DNA from: Closterium sp. Naga37s-1
Lineage: Eukaryota > Streptophyta > Zygnematophyceae > Desmidiales > Closteriaceae
Direction: 5' to 3'
DNA length: 64,000 nucleotides
Assembly (NCBI GenBank): GCA_947471745.1
Contig: CANJKZ010000544.1
Location: 1 to 64,000 of the forward strand
In this document: piece after piece, positions 12,401 to 19,349 of the stretch
Layout of the letters: every line of letters starts with the position of its first letter
How positions within the stretch are numbered: the stretch's first letter is position 1
The notes under the pieces: generated by a model
What the model saw: the letters and a program-made list of their open reading frames with translations, nothing else
Told to the model about the DNA's origin: nothing
Database searches by the model: none
Position numbers and translations under genes: made by a program

Positions 12401-15400
12401 CCACTGCGCCAACCACTGGAAGGAAAGCTGCATGCCCTCACAGGAGCTGTCTGCTTTTCAGCAATGATGTCCTTCCCACCCCCCCCCTCCCTTTTTCCCC
12501 CTCACTCCTCCCCCTTCCCCCTTCCCTTTTCCCCCTGTCTCCCCACCTCCCCCCTCCCCCCTCCCCCTTCCCCGTTTCCCCGTGCCCCCTCGCCTGGCTG
12601 TGCGGGCAGGAGCTGCAAGGGGGCACACGGGGTGCGTCAGTGCTGCGACGATTCGTGGGTCTGCTGATGCGCGCCCCCAGGGAGGAGGAGAGGGACGAAG
12701 GTGGGGATGACAGGAAGGTGGGGGAGGGAGGGAGGTGTTGAGGGGGATGTGGGTGGGGAGAGAAGTAATGGTTGGGATATAGGTGGTGGGGGTGCTGATG
12801 CGCGCCCCCAGGGAGGAGGAGAGGGACGAAGGTGGGGAGGAATGGAAGGCGGGGGGAGGGGAAGGAAGTTGGGTGGAGGTAGGGTTTTGGTAACAGGGAT
12901 GTGGGTGGGAGTGAAGTGACGGTTGAGATAGGTGTTGGGTCTGCTGATGCGCGCACCCAGGGAGGAGGAGGAGAGGGACGAAGGTGGGGGGAGGGAACGT
13001 GGGGAAAGGGAGGGAGGTGTTGAGGGGGATGTGGGTGGGGAGAGCAGTGGTGGTTGGGATATACCTCATCAGCAGTGTTTGGGGTGCTGATGCGCACACC
13101 CAGGGAGGAGGAGAGGGACGAAGGTGGGGGGAGGGAGGATGAGTGTGAGCGGACGGGGATGACAGTGCAAGGAGGGGGATGAGAGTGAGAGGAGGGTTGT
13201 GAGGGAGAGAGGAGAGGGGTGAGGGTGGGAGGAGGTTGATGAGTGTGGGAAGAGGGACGAAGGTGAGAAGAGGGGGATGAGGGTGAGAATCGGGGGATGA
13301 GGGTGAGAAGAGGGGAATGAGGGTCAGGAGGGGAATGAAGGTGGGTGGGTGTGTTGTTTTGAGTTTGAGGGAGAGTATATGGGTGTGTGGTTGCATTCTT
13401 TGGCGTGTATGACCCACAAATGGAAAGGCGGAGGGGGATGAGTTGCAGGGACGATGAGAGCTCTAATGAGTGCCGGAGAGGGATGAAGGCGGGTGGGATG
13501 ATGTGAAAACAAGTCAGAGCTGCATGCCACAGATTTGGCTCAAGGGCTAATGTTTCCCCCATCCCCTCCCCCCACTCTCCTCACTCACCAGAGACCATGC
13601 GGCTGAAGGGCTACCCGCCGCTGCTGCTAGAGCTGCATGCCACGGAGGCAGAGATCAAGGCCCTTGAAGCGCTCACCCGCTCGCTCTTCCTCAACATCTG
13701 CACCCTTAGGGAGGAGAAGGTGGGGTGGGGGGTGGGAGGGGTGAAGGAGTGATGATAGATAGACCTAAAGCTACAAGCTGAATCCCTCTTGGCTCTTTAG
13801 GCGCCCGCGCCCCACACAATCACACCCTCTGCACCCTCTGTGGGGAGAAAGTGTGGGTCGGTGAGTCTTGTCTTCAGCTGACCTCTCCATCCTAGAGAGG
13901 ATTAGGTGGAAGGCAATGGGTCCTGTTTGTACCTGAAAGTTGTTTCGGGGGTAGGACAGCTGAACCCAGAAGTTGCAACCTGAATCCACCTTGGCTCTTT
14001 ATTGAAGTCTCCACTCACATGCACTTCTCCACATTTGCAAACTTAGGGAGGAGGTGGGAGATTAGAAGGTTTGAATGGGGTCCCATTCACATGTCCTTCC
14101 TGCCCCCCCTCCTTCCCCTCTGCACCCTTGCCGCCCCACAGGCAGCCATGGCGTATTCACGCACGTGGAAGGGACATGTGAAGAACATCTTCGGCTACAT
14201 CGGCTCTGCTTACTGTATTGCCAAGATGTACACGGTATGGCATCGCTAAGATGTACACGGTATGGCATCGCTAAGATGTTCACGGTATGGTACTGTTAAG
14301 ATGTACACGGTATGGTATTGCCAAGATGTACACGGTATGGCATCGCTAAGACGTACACGGTATGGCATCGCTAAGATGTACACGGTATGGTATTGTTAAG
14401 ATGTACACGGTATGGCATCGCTAAGATGTACACGGTATGGCATCGCTAAGATGTACACGGTATGGCATCGCTAAGATGTACACGGTATGGTATTGTTAAG
14501 ATGTACACGGTATGGTACTGCCAAGATGTACACGGTATGGCATCGCTAAGATGTACACGGTATGGCATTGCTAAGATGTACACGGTATGGTATTGTTAAG
14601 ATGTACATGGTATGGCATCGCTAAGATGTACACGGTATGGCATCGCTAAGATGTACACGGTATGGTATAAATAAGATGTACATGGTATGGTTACACAGCA
14701 TGACTTGTGCTTGTATGCACCTGTGAGAAGCACCAGCTTTCTCTTGTAAAGCACTCCACAATATGCAGATTGTATTCCCTCTACTTGACATTGAACTGTT
14801 TATTTTCTTCCTTCAGGAAATATTTCCCCTTCGTGTATGTATGTGTGTATACTTGTACAAAATGCTTTTTATTTTTTTGTGCCTTCCTTTCTGCTTCTCC
14901 CTCTCAATTCTGCACATCCACTGTCACCTATGCCCTCACCTGTGCCCTCACCTGTGCCCTCGCCTGTGGCTGCTACTCACGGGTTCTTGGGCCATCATCG
15001 CCCCTCAGTCCACGCGGACAATCATCACCAAGGAGGTGCGCTTCTGACCTTGTCTGTGTGTACACCAGCAACTGCAGTCTTCCTTGCCTGTCCTTCTCCT
15101 TCTTGCATGTGCAAACAAGCGAACGCTAGTCTGCTTCTCAGGAGCTGTCAATCAGTCACCACGCATTTTCACTGCTGCGGGAGACACCATGCTGTTACTG
15201 GCAACCACCGCCTACTTGTGCGTGTCTCCCTCCTAAATGCCATCATAGCTGACCCCTCTCCACCTTTCGCCACCCTTCTCCACCGCGCTCCACCTTCGCA
15301 GATGGGCATGGGCGACCCTCTGACGAGAGCGCTGGGCTTCATTCTCAAGTTCTTCCACATCAGCCTCAACGTGCTGCTCGTATCGCAGGTAACCGCAGGT

Positions 15401-17575
15401 GGTAACCGCTGGTAACTGCTGGTAATCGCTGCGTTAACTCTCAGCTGATGCTCAAGCTCTCTGCTTTCAAGGCCGTTCACATCCGCTCGCCTGCCTGTTG
15501 TGCTGCTTGCTGCCTGGGTCTCCTAGTCCGCCATTACTCATCCCATCGCAAATTGTCGTCCCGGTGGTATGTGAAAGTTGCAGAACGTTGATGCCTGCCC
15601 CTCGACCATTCGATCTCATCCTTCTTGCTTCTTCTTCTTTGTCAAGTGGTTGTCCGACGTGATTCTGGTATGCAAGGATGAGCACCATTCTCATCAAGGA
15701 TGCGGAGGAAGTAGGAACATGAGCACATGGAGGTGGAAGAATGGCAGCCATTCTTCCACCTCCAGGTGCTCATGTTCCTACTTCCGCATTCGATATTTTC
15801 ACACAATTCGTTAAAAGCTTGCACACTCCTCTTGAGCCTAAAGCAAAAGGAAAGCACTAGTAAACGCACGCATGCACACCCATTCTTCGACCCACACCTC
15901 CTCGTGCTCGCATCTTCCTCCTTCCTCTTGGAGTCTCCTCCCTTCCCCCTCACGCCCAACCCCCCCCATGATTCCCCTCAACATCCCCTTTACAGTACGT
16001 CTCGCTGGTGTTCATAGGCATCCTCATCACCGTCTCCATTAGAGGCTTCCTCACTAACCTCACCAAGGTAAGAGGCCGACCCTTAGGGCTTACCTATGGC
16101 TGTGCCTCTGGTTGAGTTGTCCACACTGCCGCATCTGCCCTGTTAGCCTCCTCCTGCTCTTCCTTCACCTGCCTTTGAGGCCTCTCAAAAGTGGGCAACC
16201 CTTAGGGCTCACCTTTGGTTGTGCCTTCGGTTGAGTCGCCAGAACTGCCGCATCTGTCGTGTTAGCCGTCCCCTTGCCTTTCTTCACCTGCTCACTCGTT
16301 TCGCGTCTGAGTGGCTATGTCCTTCCATACTCTTCCCCCCTCCCCTCTCCCCTTGCTCACCACTCCTCTTGAGTCGAATCAAAAGCCTTCACCTTCTCAC
16401 TCGTTTCGCATCTGAGTGGCTATGTCCTTCCATACTCTTCCCCCCTCCCCTTGCTCACCACTCCTCTTGAGTTGACTCAAAAGCCTTCACCTTCTCACTC
16501 GTTTCGCATCTGAGTGGCTATGTTCTTCCATACCCTTCCCCCCTCCCCTCGCTCACCACTCCTCTACTCCCCCTCCTTCCCACTGCTCTCAGTTCCTCTC
16601 AGCTGTGTCAGGAGGCGCCAGTGGGGCGTGCAGCAATTACTCTCTCCTCCTTGAATACGCTTCCCCATCCCTCCCACCTTCCCTCACCATACCTTACCTC
16701 CCACTCGCCCCCCACCATTTGCAGTTCCTCTCAGCAGTGTCAGGAGGCGCCAGTGGGGCGTGAAGCAACGCAGTGCTCTTTATGTGTTCCCCATCCCCGC
16801 CTCCTTCCCTCACCACTTTTTCTACCCCCCTCCGTCCCACCGCGTGCAGTTCCTCTCAGCAGTGTCAAACGGGGCCCGTGGCCCGTGGGGCATGCAGCAA
16901 TATCCCATCCTCTTCATCCCCCCCATCTTCCCTCACCACTCCACGTCCCACCCCCTCTCCAGTTCCTCTCAGCAGTGTCAGGGGGCGCCAGTGGAGCCTC
17001 AAGCAACGCGGTGCTCTTCCTGGCGGAGATCATGGGCACCTACTTCGTCTCCTCCATCCTCCTTATAAGAAACAGCCTCGCGCTGCAATACAGGTGCGCA
17101 TGCCCAAAACCTCGTTAGGCTTATATCAGACCTCAATGCGATCTGTGTGTGCCTGAAATTTTCCTCTGTGCACTTCACTAGTTCACGGCAACACTTATTC
17201 CTGTATGCACACCACGAGGCTCTTCTTGCTGACTCCCTGTCTGCCTCCCTGTTGCGTAAGGTTGCTTAGAAGGTGTTCCAATCGGCAGCTGGCTCCTGTT
17301 TCACATAAATACCCAAACATTCACCTGTGTTCCTTGTTACCTGCCGTGCTTGTTGCACTTCATTGTTACCTGCCATGCTTGTCCCACTTCATTTTTACCT
17401 GCCATGCCATGCCTGTGGCAGGCTGTTGATCACGGAGGTACTGGGAGGCGACATACAGTTCAACTTTTTCTACAGGTGGTTCGATGCCATCTTTGTTGCC
17501 AGCTCTGTCATCACCATTGTGGTCTTTGCTGCTCAGCACACCTCAAAGCGAACAGACAAGCACCCCATTGATTAA
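3369..17575 (+). CDS. GTG1: GPCR-type G protein / Golgi pH regulator (GTG1/COLD1/GPHR family), 14 exons
   Basis: Multi-pass membrane protein of the GPHR family. In animals it is a Golgi anion channel controlling pH; in plants (GTG1/2, rice COLD1) it sits in ER, Golgi or plasma membrane and interacts with the G-alpha subunit. Fourteen exons can be placed by protein similarity. All 13 junctions keep phase and the spliced length is 1485 nt (494 aa; the family is about 455-470). Landmarks in order: N-terminal TM exon, [89 protein letters not shown], and a C-terminal [20 protein letters not shown]. Introns are loaded with tandem copies of the splice junctions. In-frame TAGs at 4807-4809 (exon 3) and 10362-10364 (exon 6) mean it is either a recent pseudogene or spliced differently from this model. 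Confidence 0.92.
3477..3700 (+). repeat. Three echoes of the exon 1 donor junction
   Basis: The segment CGCGCCTCTACAAGGTGCGC (exon 1 tail plus donor) recurs within intron 1 at about 3553-3575 and, degenerate, near 3635. Associated intron sequence (TATAGCGCGTATGGCTGG) is copied with it. Units are roughly 75-85 bp. Confidence 0.8.
3768..3868 (+). repeat. 12-bp tandem array in intron 1
   Basis: About eight copies of CATGGGCCGAGTG-like units (CATGGGCTGAGTG variants). It ends just before the first echo of the exon 2 acceptor. Confidence 0.85.
3880..4167 (+). repeat. Two upstream echoes of the exon 2 acceptor plus exon head
   Basis: The block CCGTCCCCCAG followed by GACTACGAGGAGCAGTACCT begins its exon part at 3921 and 4045, before the full-length exon at 4168; the period is about 124 bp. 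Each copy has its own polypyrimidine tract and AG, so each could act as an acceptor. Only the third continues into the complete exon. Confidence 0.93.
4168..4280 (+). CDS. GTG1: GPHR exon 2
   Basis: 113 nt, phase 0 in and phase 2 out. Codes [20 protein letters not shown] sequence followed by [19 protein letters not shown], one of the best conserved helices of the family (plant [22 protein letters not shown]). Confidence 0.92.
4268..4525 (+). repeat. About seven echoes of the exon 2 donor junction
   Basis: The motif GGCACCAGGT (exon 2 tail plus donor) recurs near 4274, 4305, 4332, 4361, 4424, 4462 and 4512 with variants. The copy at 4381-4430 carries a longer piece of the exon (CAGCTCGTGCTCTTCAAGAT), showing that exon sequence itself was duplicated. 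Confidence 0.85.
4679..4735 (+). repeat. Echo of the exon 3 acceptor and exon head (stop-free version)
   Basis: Matches 4781-4830. In this copy the codon corresponding to the exon 3 TAG is TGG (reading [10 protein letters not shown]), as expected from the family W in this position. The copy lacks the rest of exon 3 and has no donor. Confidence 0.8.
4791..4891 (+). CDS. GTG1: GPHR exon 3, with in-frame TAG
   Basis: 101 nt, phase 2 in and phase 1 out. Codes a membrane helix [20 protein letters not shown] like the plant LILLLVFMLPYYHCYLLL. TAG at 4807-4809 stands where the family has Trp. Acceptor GTGGCAG, donor GCTG|GTACAC. Confidence 0.82.
4962..5022 (+). repeat. Echo of the exon 3 tail and donor
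   Basis: Repeats CTGCTCGTCGTGCTGCCCTG through CTCGTCAATGCTGGT, matching exon 3 at about 4836-4893 with a few differences. It sits in intron 3. Confidence 0.88.
5215..5375 (+). repeat. Two upstream echoes of the exon 4 acceptor
   Basis: GGCAGGCATGAGGAGGGGCG at about 5218 and GCAGGCATGAGGAGG at about 5347 precede the real ACAGGCATGAGGAGGGAGCG at 5451. The exon part breaks off after a dozen bases in both echoes. Flanking intron text (CCCATCGGTCAGTCGCCTCC / CCCATCAGTCACCTCC) is also duplicated. Confidence 0.85.
5455..5562 (+). CDS. GTG1: GPHR exon 4, followed by a GC donor
   Basis: 108 nt, phase 1 in and out. Codes [20 protein letters not shown] then [14 protein letters not shown], close to plant GTG (RRERAALGAALFLLVFLYGF). 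To keep phase with exon 5 the intron must start at GCACGC after AAAG, i.e. a GC-AG intron. Confidence 0.88.
6003..6190 (+). repeat. 20-bp and short pyrimidine-rich tandem repeats in intron 4
   Basis: Four copies of TATGCTCTCCACTACCCTTC, then CCTCGCCTCCCT-type and CTCCGCTCCTCCC-type units. They lie directly before the first echo of the exon 5 acceptor. Confidence 0.85.
6240..6640 (+). repeat. Three upstream echoes of the exon 5 acceptor and exon head
   Basis: Exon-like starts at 6250, 6413 and 6559 repeat GTCTCTTCACAGTGGCGCAG and continue for about 60 bases of exon 5 ([19 protein letters not shown]) before diverging into pyrimidine-rich intron. Each has its own GCAG acceptor. The complete exon is 2.8 kb further on, at 9411. 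Confidence 0.93.
6640..9385 (+). repeat. 2.75-kb pyrimidine minisatellite in intron 4
   Basis: Over 200 tandem units of TCTTCCCCCACTC (13 bp) and TCTTCCCCACTC (12 bp), with occasional TTTCCCCCACTC or CACCTC variants. The strand is almost pure pyrimidine with one A per unit. It ends 25 bases before the exon 5 acceptor. Long open frames on both strands here are a by-product of the repeat and not genes. Confidence 0.97.
9411..9531 (+). CDS. GTG1: GPHR exon 5
   Basis: 121 nt, phase 1 in and phase 2 out. Codes [20 protein letters not shown] then [20 protein letters not shown], matching plant GTG (QLVSRIGVIGVSVMAVLSGF GAVNLPYSYLSLFI). It is the fourth and only complete copy of this exon head. Confidence 0.93.
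9510..9834 (+). repeat. Twelve-copy array of the exon 5 donor junction
   Basis: 28-bp units built from exon tail ACCTCTCGCTCTTCATCAG and donor GTAAC or GTACC. Copies lie at about 9515, 9543, 9571, 9600, 9629, 9658, 9686, 9714, 9730 (short), 9757, 9786 and 9815. Nearly all keep AG|GTA, so there are about twelve candidate donors in 320 bases. Confidence 0.95.
10030..10255 (+). repeat. First echo of exon 6 and a CCTACATGCGTGCTGCC array
   Basis: 10038-10140 is a diverged exon 6 copy (AGATTGATGAGGCGGAGATA, GAGATGCTGGTGGAGAAGAA) with an in-frame TAA. 10170-10255 holds five copies of a 17-18-bp unit with TACATGCGTGCTGCCCCC. Confidence 0.85.
10262..10394 (+). CDS. GTG1: GPHR exon 6, 5'-complete copy with in-frame TAG
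   Basis: 133 nt, phase 2 in and phase 0 out. Codes [20 protein letters not shown] then [14 protein letters not shown], the cytosolic coiled-coil loop (plant GTG: REIDESDIKTLERQLMQSME). TAG at 10362-10364 precedes [10 protein letters not shown]. The last copy of the downstream array has CAC at this codon, so splicing may instead use a hybrid exon. Confidence 0.8.
10417..11857 (+). repeat. 23-copy array of an exon 6 fragment joined to a 20-bp palindrome
   Basis: Units of about 59-65 bp. Each has the exon 6 core CGGCTGAGGCACGGCATGGA through GTGGGGAAGAAGAAG, coding [14 protein letters not shown], then TGG and the palindrome GTTTTGAGACGTCTCAAAAC. Some units have GACGTCTTAAAAC or lose one AAG. Homogeneity between units suggests recent expansion or unequal exchange. 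Confidence 0.96.
11858..11974 (+). CDS. GTG1: GPHR exon 6, 3'-complete last copy of the array
   Basis: Open for 39 codons ([20 protein letters not shown], then [19 protein letters not shown]) and ends at donor CAG|GTGAGA in phase 0, matching exon 7. It has no stop but lacks the exon 6 acceptor, whereas the 10262 copy has the acceptor but a stop. THPHL is itself duplicated. Confidence 0.65.
11975..12609 (+). other. GPHR intron 6, final part; polypyrimidine and poly-C tracts
   Basis: No coding signal. It holds a run of about 18 C near 12151 and CCCCTTCCCC-type pyrimidine stretches on the coding strand. Confidence 0.7.
12610..12700 (+). CDS. GTG1: GPHR exon 7
   Basis: 91 nt, phase 0 in and phase 1 out. 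Codes [20 protein letters not shown], comparable with the family's FLKRIVGTVVRSVQEDQ loop segment. Donor GACGAAG|GTGGGG. Confidence 0.8.
12785..13130 (+). repeat. Three echoes of the exon 7 tail and donor
   Basis: CTGATGCGCGCCCCCAGGGA through GAGGGACGAAGGTGGGG recurs at about 12795, 12942 and 13087, period about 145 bp, carrying 30-40 bases of exon 7. Intervening G-rich text (AGGTGTTGAGGGGGATGTGG) is also repeated. Confidence 0.92.
13130..13375 (+). repeat. G-rich GATGAGGGTGAGAAG repeats in intron 7
   Basis: Degenerate 20-35-bp units around GGGGATGAGGGTGAGA, purine-rich on the coding strand. They probably grew from the exon 7 donor echo. No gene. Confidence 0.75.
13592..13719 (+). CDS. GTG1: GPHR exon 8 (coiled-coil loop)
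   Basis: 128 nt, phase 1 in and phase 0 out. Codes [20 protein letters not shown] then [13 protein letters not shown], matching plant GTG MEAEIQALEELSKQLFLEIY. Donor GAGAAG|GTGGGG. Confidence 0.9.
13768..14060 (+). repeat. Echoes in intron 8, including the exon 8 donor
   Basis: 14029-14058 (ACATTTGCAAACTTAGGGAG GAGGTGGGA) repeats the exon 8 tail and donor. TACAAGCTGAATCCCTCTTG (about 13772) and TGCAACCTGAATCCACCTTG (about 13973) form a second duplicated pair. Confidence 0.75.
14142..14234 (+). CDS. GTG1: GPHR exon 9 (AYSRTW motif)
   Basis: 93 nt, phase 0 both ends. Codes [20 protein letters not shown] then [17 protein letters not shown] is diagnostic of the family. Donor ACACG|GTATGG. Confidence 0.95.
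14216..14692 (+). repeat. About 19-copy, 25-bp array of the exon 9 donor junction
   Basis: Unit CATCGCTAAGATGTACACGG TATGG: exon 9 tail coding IAKMYT plus donor GTATGG. Variants start TATTGTTAAG or TACTGCCAAG. Nearly every unit keeps the donor. The exon reading frame shifts between units because 25 is not a multiple of three. Confidence 0.97.
15009..15035 (+). CDS. GTG1: GPHR exon 10, 27-nt micro-exon
   Basis: Codes STRTIITKE between acceptor CCCTCAG and donor GTGCGC, phase 0 on both sides, bridging YKM and the next exon as SLQSVVFKE does in plant GTG. Short, so less certain than its neighbours. Confidence 0.7.
15302..15388 (+). CDS. GTG1: GPHR exon 11
   Basis: 87 nt, 29 codons, phase 0. 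Codes [20 protein letters not shown] then LNVLLVSQ, matching the family DPVTMTISIFLRFFDIGVDV TLLSQ. The donor GTAACCGCAGG is followed by three short GGTAACnGCT echoes (15389-15430). Confidence 0.9.
15702..15787. repeat. Near-perfect 86-bp inverted repeat (hairpin) in intron 11
   Basis: Left arm 15702-15745 and right arm 15746-15787 are reverse complements (GTAGGAACATGAGCAC ... GTGCTCATGTTCCTAC) with one small indel near the base and one mismatch, and essentially no loop. A transcript would fold into a long stem centred on ATGGCAGCCAT. Confidence 0.92.
15996..16067 (+). CDS. GTG1: GPHR exon 12
   Basis: 72 nt, 24 codons, phase 0. Codes [24 protein letters not shown], close to plant YISLLFIGMLVVISVRGFLA. 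Acceptor CTTTACAG, donor AAG|GTAAGA. Confidence 0.93.
16068..16560 (+). repeat. Internal duplications of intron 12
   Basis: A block of about 120 bp (CGACCCTTAGGGCTTACC and CAACCCTTAGGGCTCACC) is duplicated. A block of about 110 bp (CTTCACCTTCTCACTCGTTT then CTCTTGAGTTGACTCAAAAG) occurs three times with TCAAAAG-type palindromic ends. Confidence 0.85.
16580..16962 (+). repeat. Three upstream echoes of the exon 13 acceptor and head
   Basis: Exon-like starts at 16593, 16725 and 16850 repeat TTCCTCTCAGCAGTGTCAGG AGGCGCCAGTGGGG, each behind its own pyrimidine tract and AG; spacing about 110-130 bp. The fourth, at 16963, is the complete exon. Confidence 0.94.
16963..17093 (+). CDS. GTG1: GPHR exon 13
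   Basis: 131 nt, phase 0 in and phase 2 out. Codes [20 protein letters not shown] then [20 protein letters not shown], nearly identical to plant GTG NVVLFLSEIMGMYFISSILL. Donor TACAG|GTGCGC. Confidence 0.95.
17335..17421 (+). repeat. 26-bp repeats before the exon 14 acceptor
   Basis: Three copies of GTTACCTGCCATGCTTG plus CACTTCATT lead into TGCCTGTGGCAG at the acceptor. They are purely intronic. Confidence 0.8.
17422..17575 (+). CDS. GTG1: GPHR exon 14, C-terminus and stop
   Basis: 154 nt, phase 2 in, natural TAA at 17573-17575. Codes [20 protein letters not shown] then [20 protein letters not shown], the family's most conserved C-terminal helix ([20 protein letters not shown]). Confidence 0.96.
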
Positions 17576-18032
17576 AGCGAATGTTTTAGGTGTCTGACAA
17601 TGGCAGCCATATGCCTCAAGGCTTGGTGGTGTCCTGCTGAAGAATTGGCAACTGTGAAATGGCAGTCTTCTCTTGTTGCCGAGACCAATGTGTGCAGAAC
17701 ACTGAAATCTAGAACCACTGCCATTGCCACTATACTGCAGAAGACGTATCACGACATGAAACGGTGCACAAAAAAGGAGAGTACTTCATCTCAAATTAGG
17801 GTTTTAAGCATCTCTGAAATCAAGGTGCCTTGGTGATCTCACCCTGTCTGTCAGATGATTTTATCACAAACAAGGTACGGCACATAACAAGCATCCAGTT
17901 CAAGGCAAAAACTCATAAGAAAATTGGTAGACTGGGCCAAAAGTGCGACCATCCACCCAGATAAAAATAGCCCTATGTAAAAGTTCCACATTTAAAATTT
18001 AGGTTACGGTACCAGTGGCAACATTCCATGGT
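17576..18032. other. Convergent intergenic spacer between GPHR and the EMB8-like gene
   Basis: No gene seen. It should hold both 3' UTRs. AATCAAGGTGCCTTGGT at about 17818 is an inverted copy of the last codons of the EMB8-like gene (ACCAAGGCACCTTAATTCC at 18035-18053). Confidence 0.6.
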
Positions 18033-18223
18033 CTACCAAGGCACCTTAATTCCTCCATCGCGACCCGCATCAATGCCACAACCACACTCAACACCCACAA
18101 GACATTCTTCAACCACTTCCAACTCCTCCTTTCGCCCAAACAACTTCTCATAAGCAATCTCTTGGGGGATGCCTTCGCTTTCATCCTCAACTGCCCTCTT
18201 CTCCAACCCTTCAAGGAACTCCA
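18033..18223 (-). pseudogene. EMB8: EMB8-like C-terminus, part distal to the copia B insertion
   Basis: Continues in frame from 24029 once copia B and one CTCCA duplicate are removed: FLEGLEKRAVEDESEG and on to GIKVPW, with stop TAG at 18035-18033. Acidic, hydrophilic tail. Confidence 0.85.
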
Positions 18224-18354
18224 TGTCAAAATGTTATAATGCTTACATTGTGTAGGCTGTAGTGGGGTAGCCCATAAGGGGTACAACCCAATTAGGGTTA
18301 GTACTTGTACCAACTTTATGTTCAATGCATTCATTCTCGTTCAGTATTCTGACA
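18224..18354 (+). repeat. 5' LTR of copia B (131 bp)
   Basis: TGTCAAAATG...TTCTGACA. It must hold promoter and polyadenylation signals in only 131 bases; no clear TATA box beyond TTATAATG at 18233. Confidence 0.95.
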
Positions 18355-18410
18355 TGGTTTCAGAGCAGGTCCTGTTCCAGGACCATTTTTTTTAGGGCCC
18401 ACCACATAGC
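18355..18410 (+). promoter_or_regulatory. Primer binding site and tRNA-complementary leader of copia B
   Basis: TGGTTTCAGAGC is one mismatch from the complement of the initiator tRNA-Met 3' end (TGGTATCAGAGC). 40 bases on, GGGCCCACCAC (18395-18405) matches the complement of that tRNA's anticodon arm, then CGCTGC (18410-18415) matches the D-arm complement. Confidence 0.7.
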
Positions 18411-18419
18411 GCTGCCCCA

Positions 18420-18745
18420 ATAGTCGCGTCGCCCTGCCCTGCCTGTCACGTCACCCTGCCCTGCCTGTCGTATCGCCCTGCTGGCTGTCGCGTCGCCCTG
18501 CTGCTGTCTGTCGCGTCGCCCTGCTGCTGCCTATCGCGTCGCCCTGCCCTGCCCGCGCGTTGCATTGCTGGCAGCCGCGCCGCCCTGCCCTACCTGCGCG
18601 TCGCCCTGCCTTGCCCGCGCTGAGCCGCCCTGCTGCCCACACCGCCCTGCTGCGCGCCGCCTTGCTGCTCGCGCCGCCCGGCTGCTGCCCGCCCTACTGC
18701 GCGCAGCCCTGCTGGCCGGCGCCCTGCTGGCGCCCTGCTTGCTCT
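18420..18745 (+). repeat. GC-rich CGTCGCCCTGC repeat array in the copia B leader
   Basis: Degenerate 15-35-bp units (GTCGCGTCGCCCTGCTGCTG and similar) run from the leader straight into the last gag codons (LDYDAILAAMYAL). The whole of gag that elements F and G have in this position is absent. Confidence 0.9.
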
Positions 18746-19349
18746 TGACTATGATGCTATCCTTGCTGCCATGTATGCCTTGACTGTTAGTGCTGAGGGT
18801 GACTGTTACCTGTATGTGCCGCCCGACCCAGGTATAGAGGCTGCTGCTCTAGGTGCTAGTGAGTCTGCTCTCCCTGGTACTGCGACTGCTGAGGCCTTGC
18901 ACACCTTCACACTTGACTCAGGTGCTTCCCGCTGTTTCTTTCGCGACAGTACCACCCTCACTCCACTCCTTGCACCTGTTCCAGTCAGACTGGCTGACCC
19001 CTCAGGGGGCCCAGTTCTTGCCCGTTCCTCCACTGTTCTTCTGTGTCCGGCGGTTCCATCCAGCTCACTCTCAGGTCTTCACCTCCTCTCATTCTCTACA
19101 AACTTGGTGAGTACCGCTGCCCTTCAGGATGCGATGGTCACTACCACCACTCCTAGGGGTCAGCGTGTGTCGATCTGCACGTGTATACGGACGGGCCGTC
19201 ACCTGGCCACGTTCACCCATCGGCCAGGATCGAGTTTGTACACACTGACTGCTGAGCCTTCTCAGGTACCTCCGTCTGCTCAGGTGTCCGCGTTAGGTCC
19301 GGTAGCAGCCCCCTGCTTGTGTCGCCTCCTGTCGCACCAGACTCTCTAG
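18741..19349 (+). pseudogene. Copia B gag remnant and aspartic protease
   Basis: Starts within the gag-protease border (DYDAILAAMYALTVSAEGDC Y) and runs through the protease active site TLDSGASRCFFRDSTTLT. It ends at a TAG inside the GAG-pre-integrase HRLGH region, where sisters read LLWHHRLGHPS. Protease residues D-S-G-A are intact; no start codon is available from a proper gag. Confidence 0.85.

Noticed and set aside
12438-13562. Proline/histidine-rich minus-strand frame of 374 codons
   Set aside because: Antisense of the G-rich exon 7 donor echoes; no domain and no codon pattern beyond the repeat.
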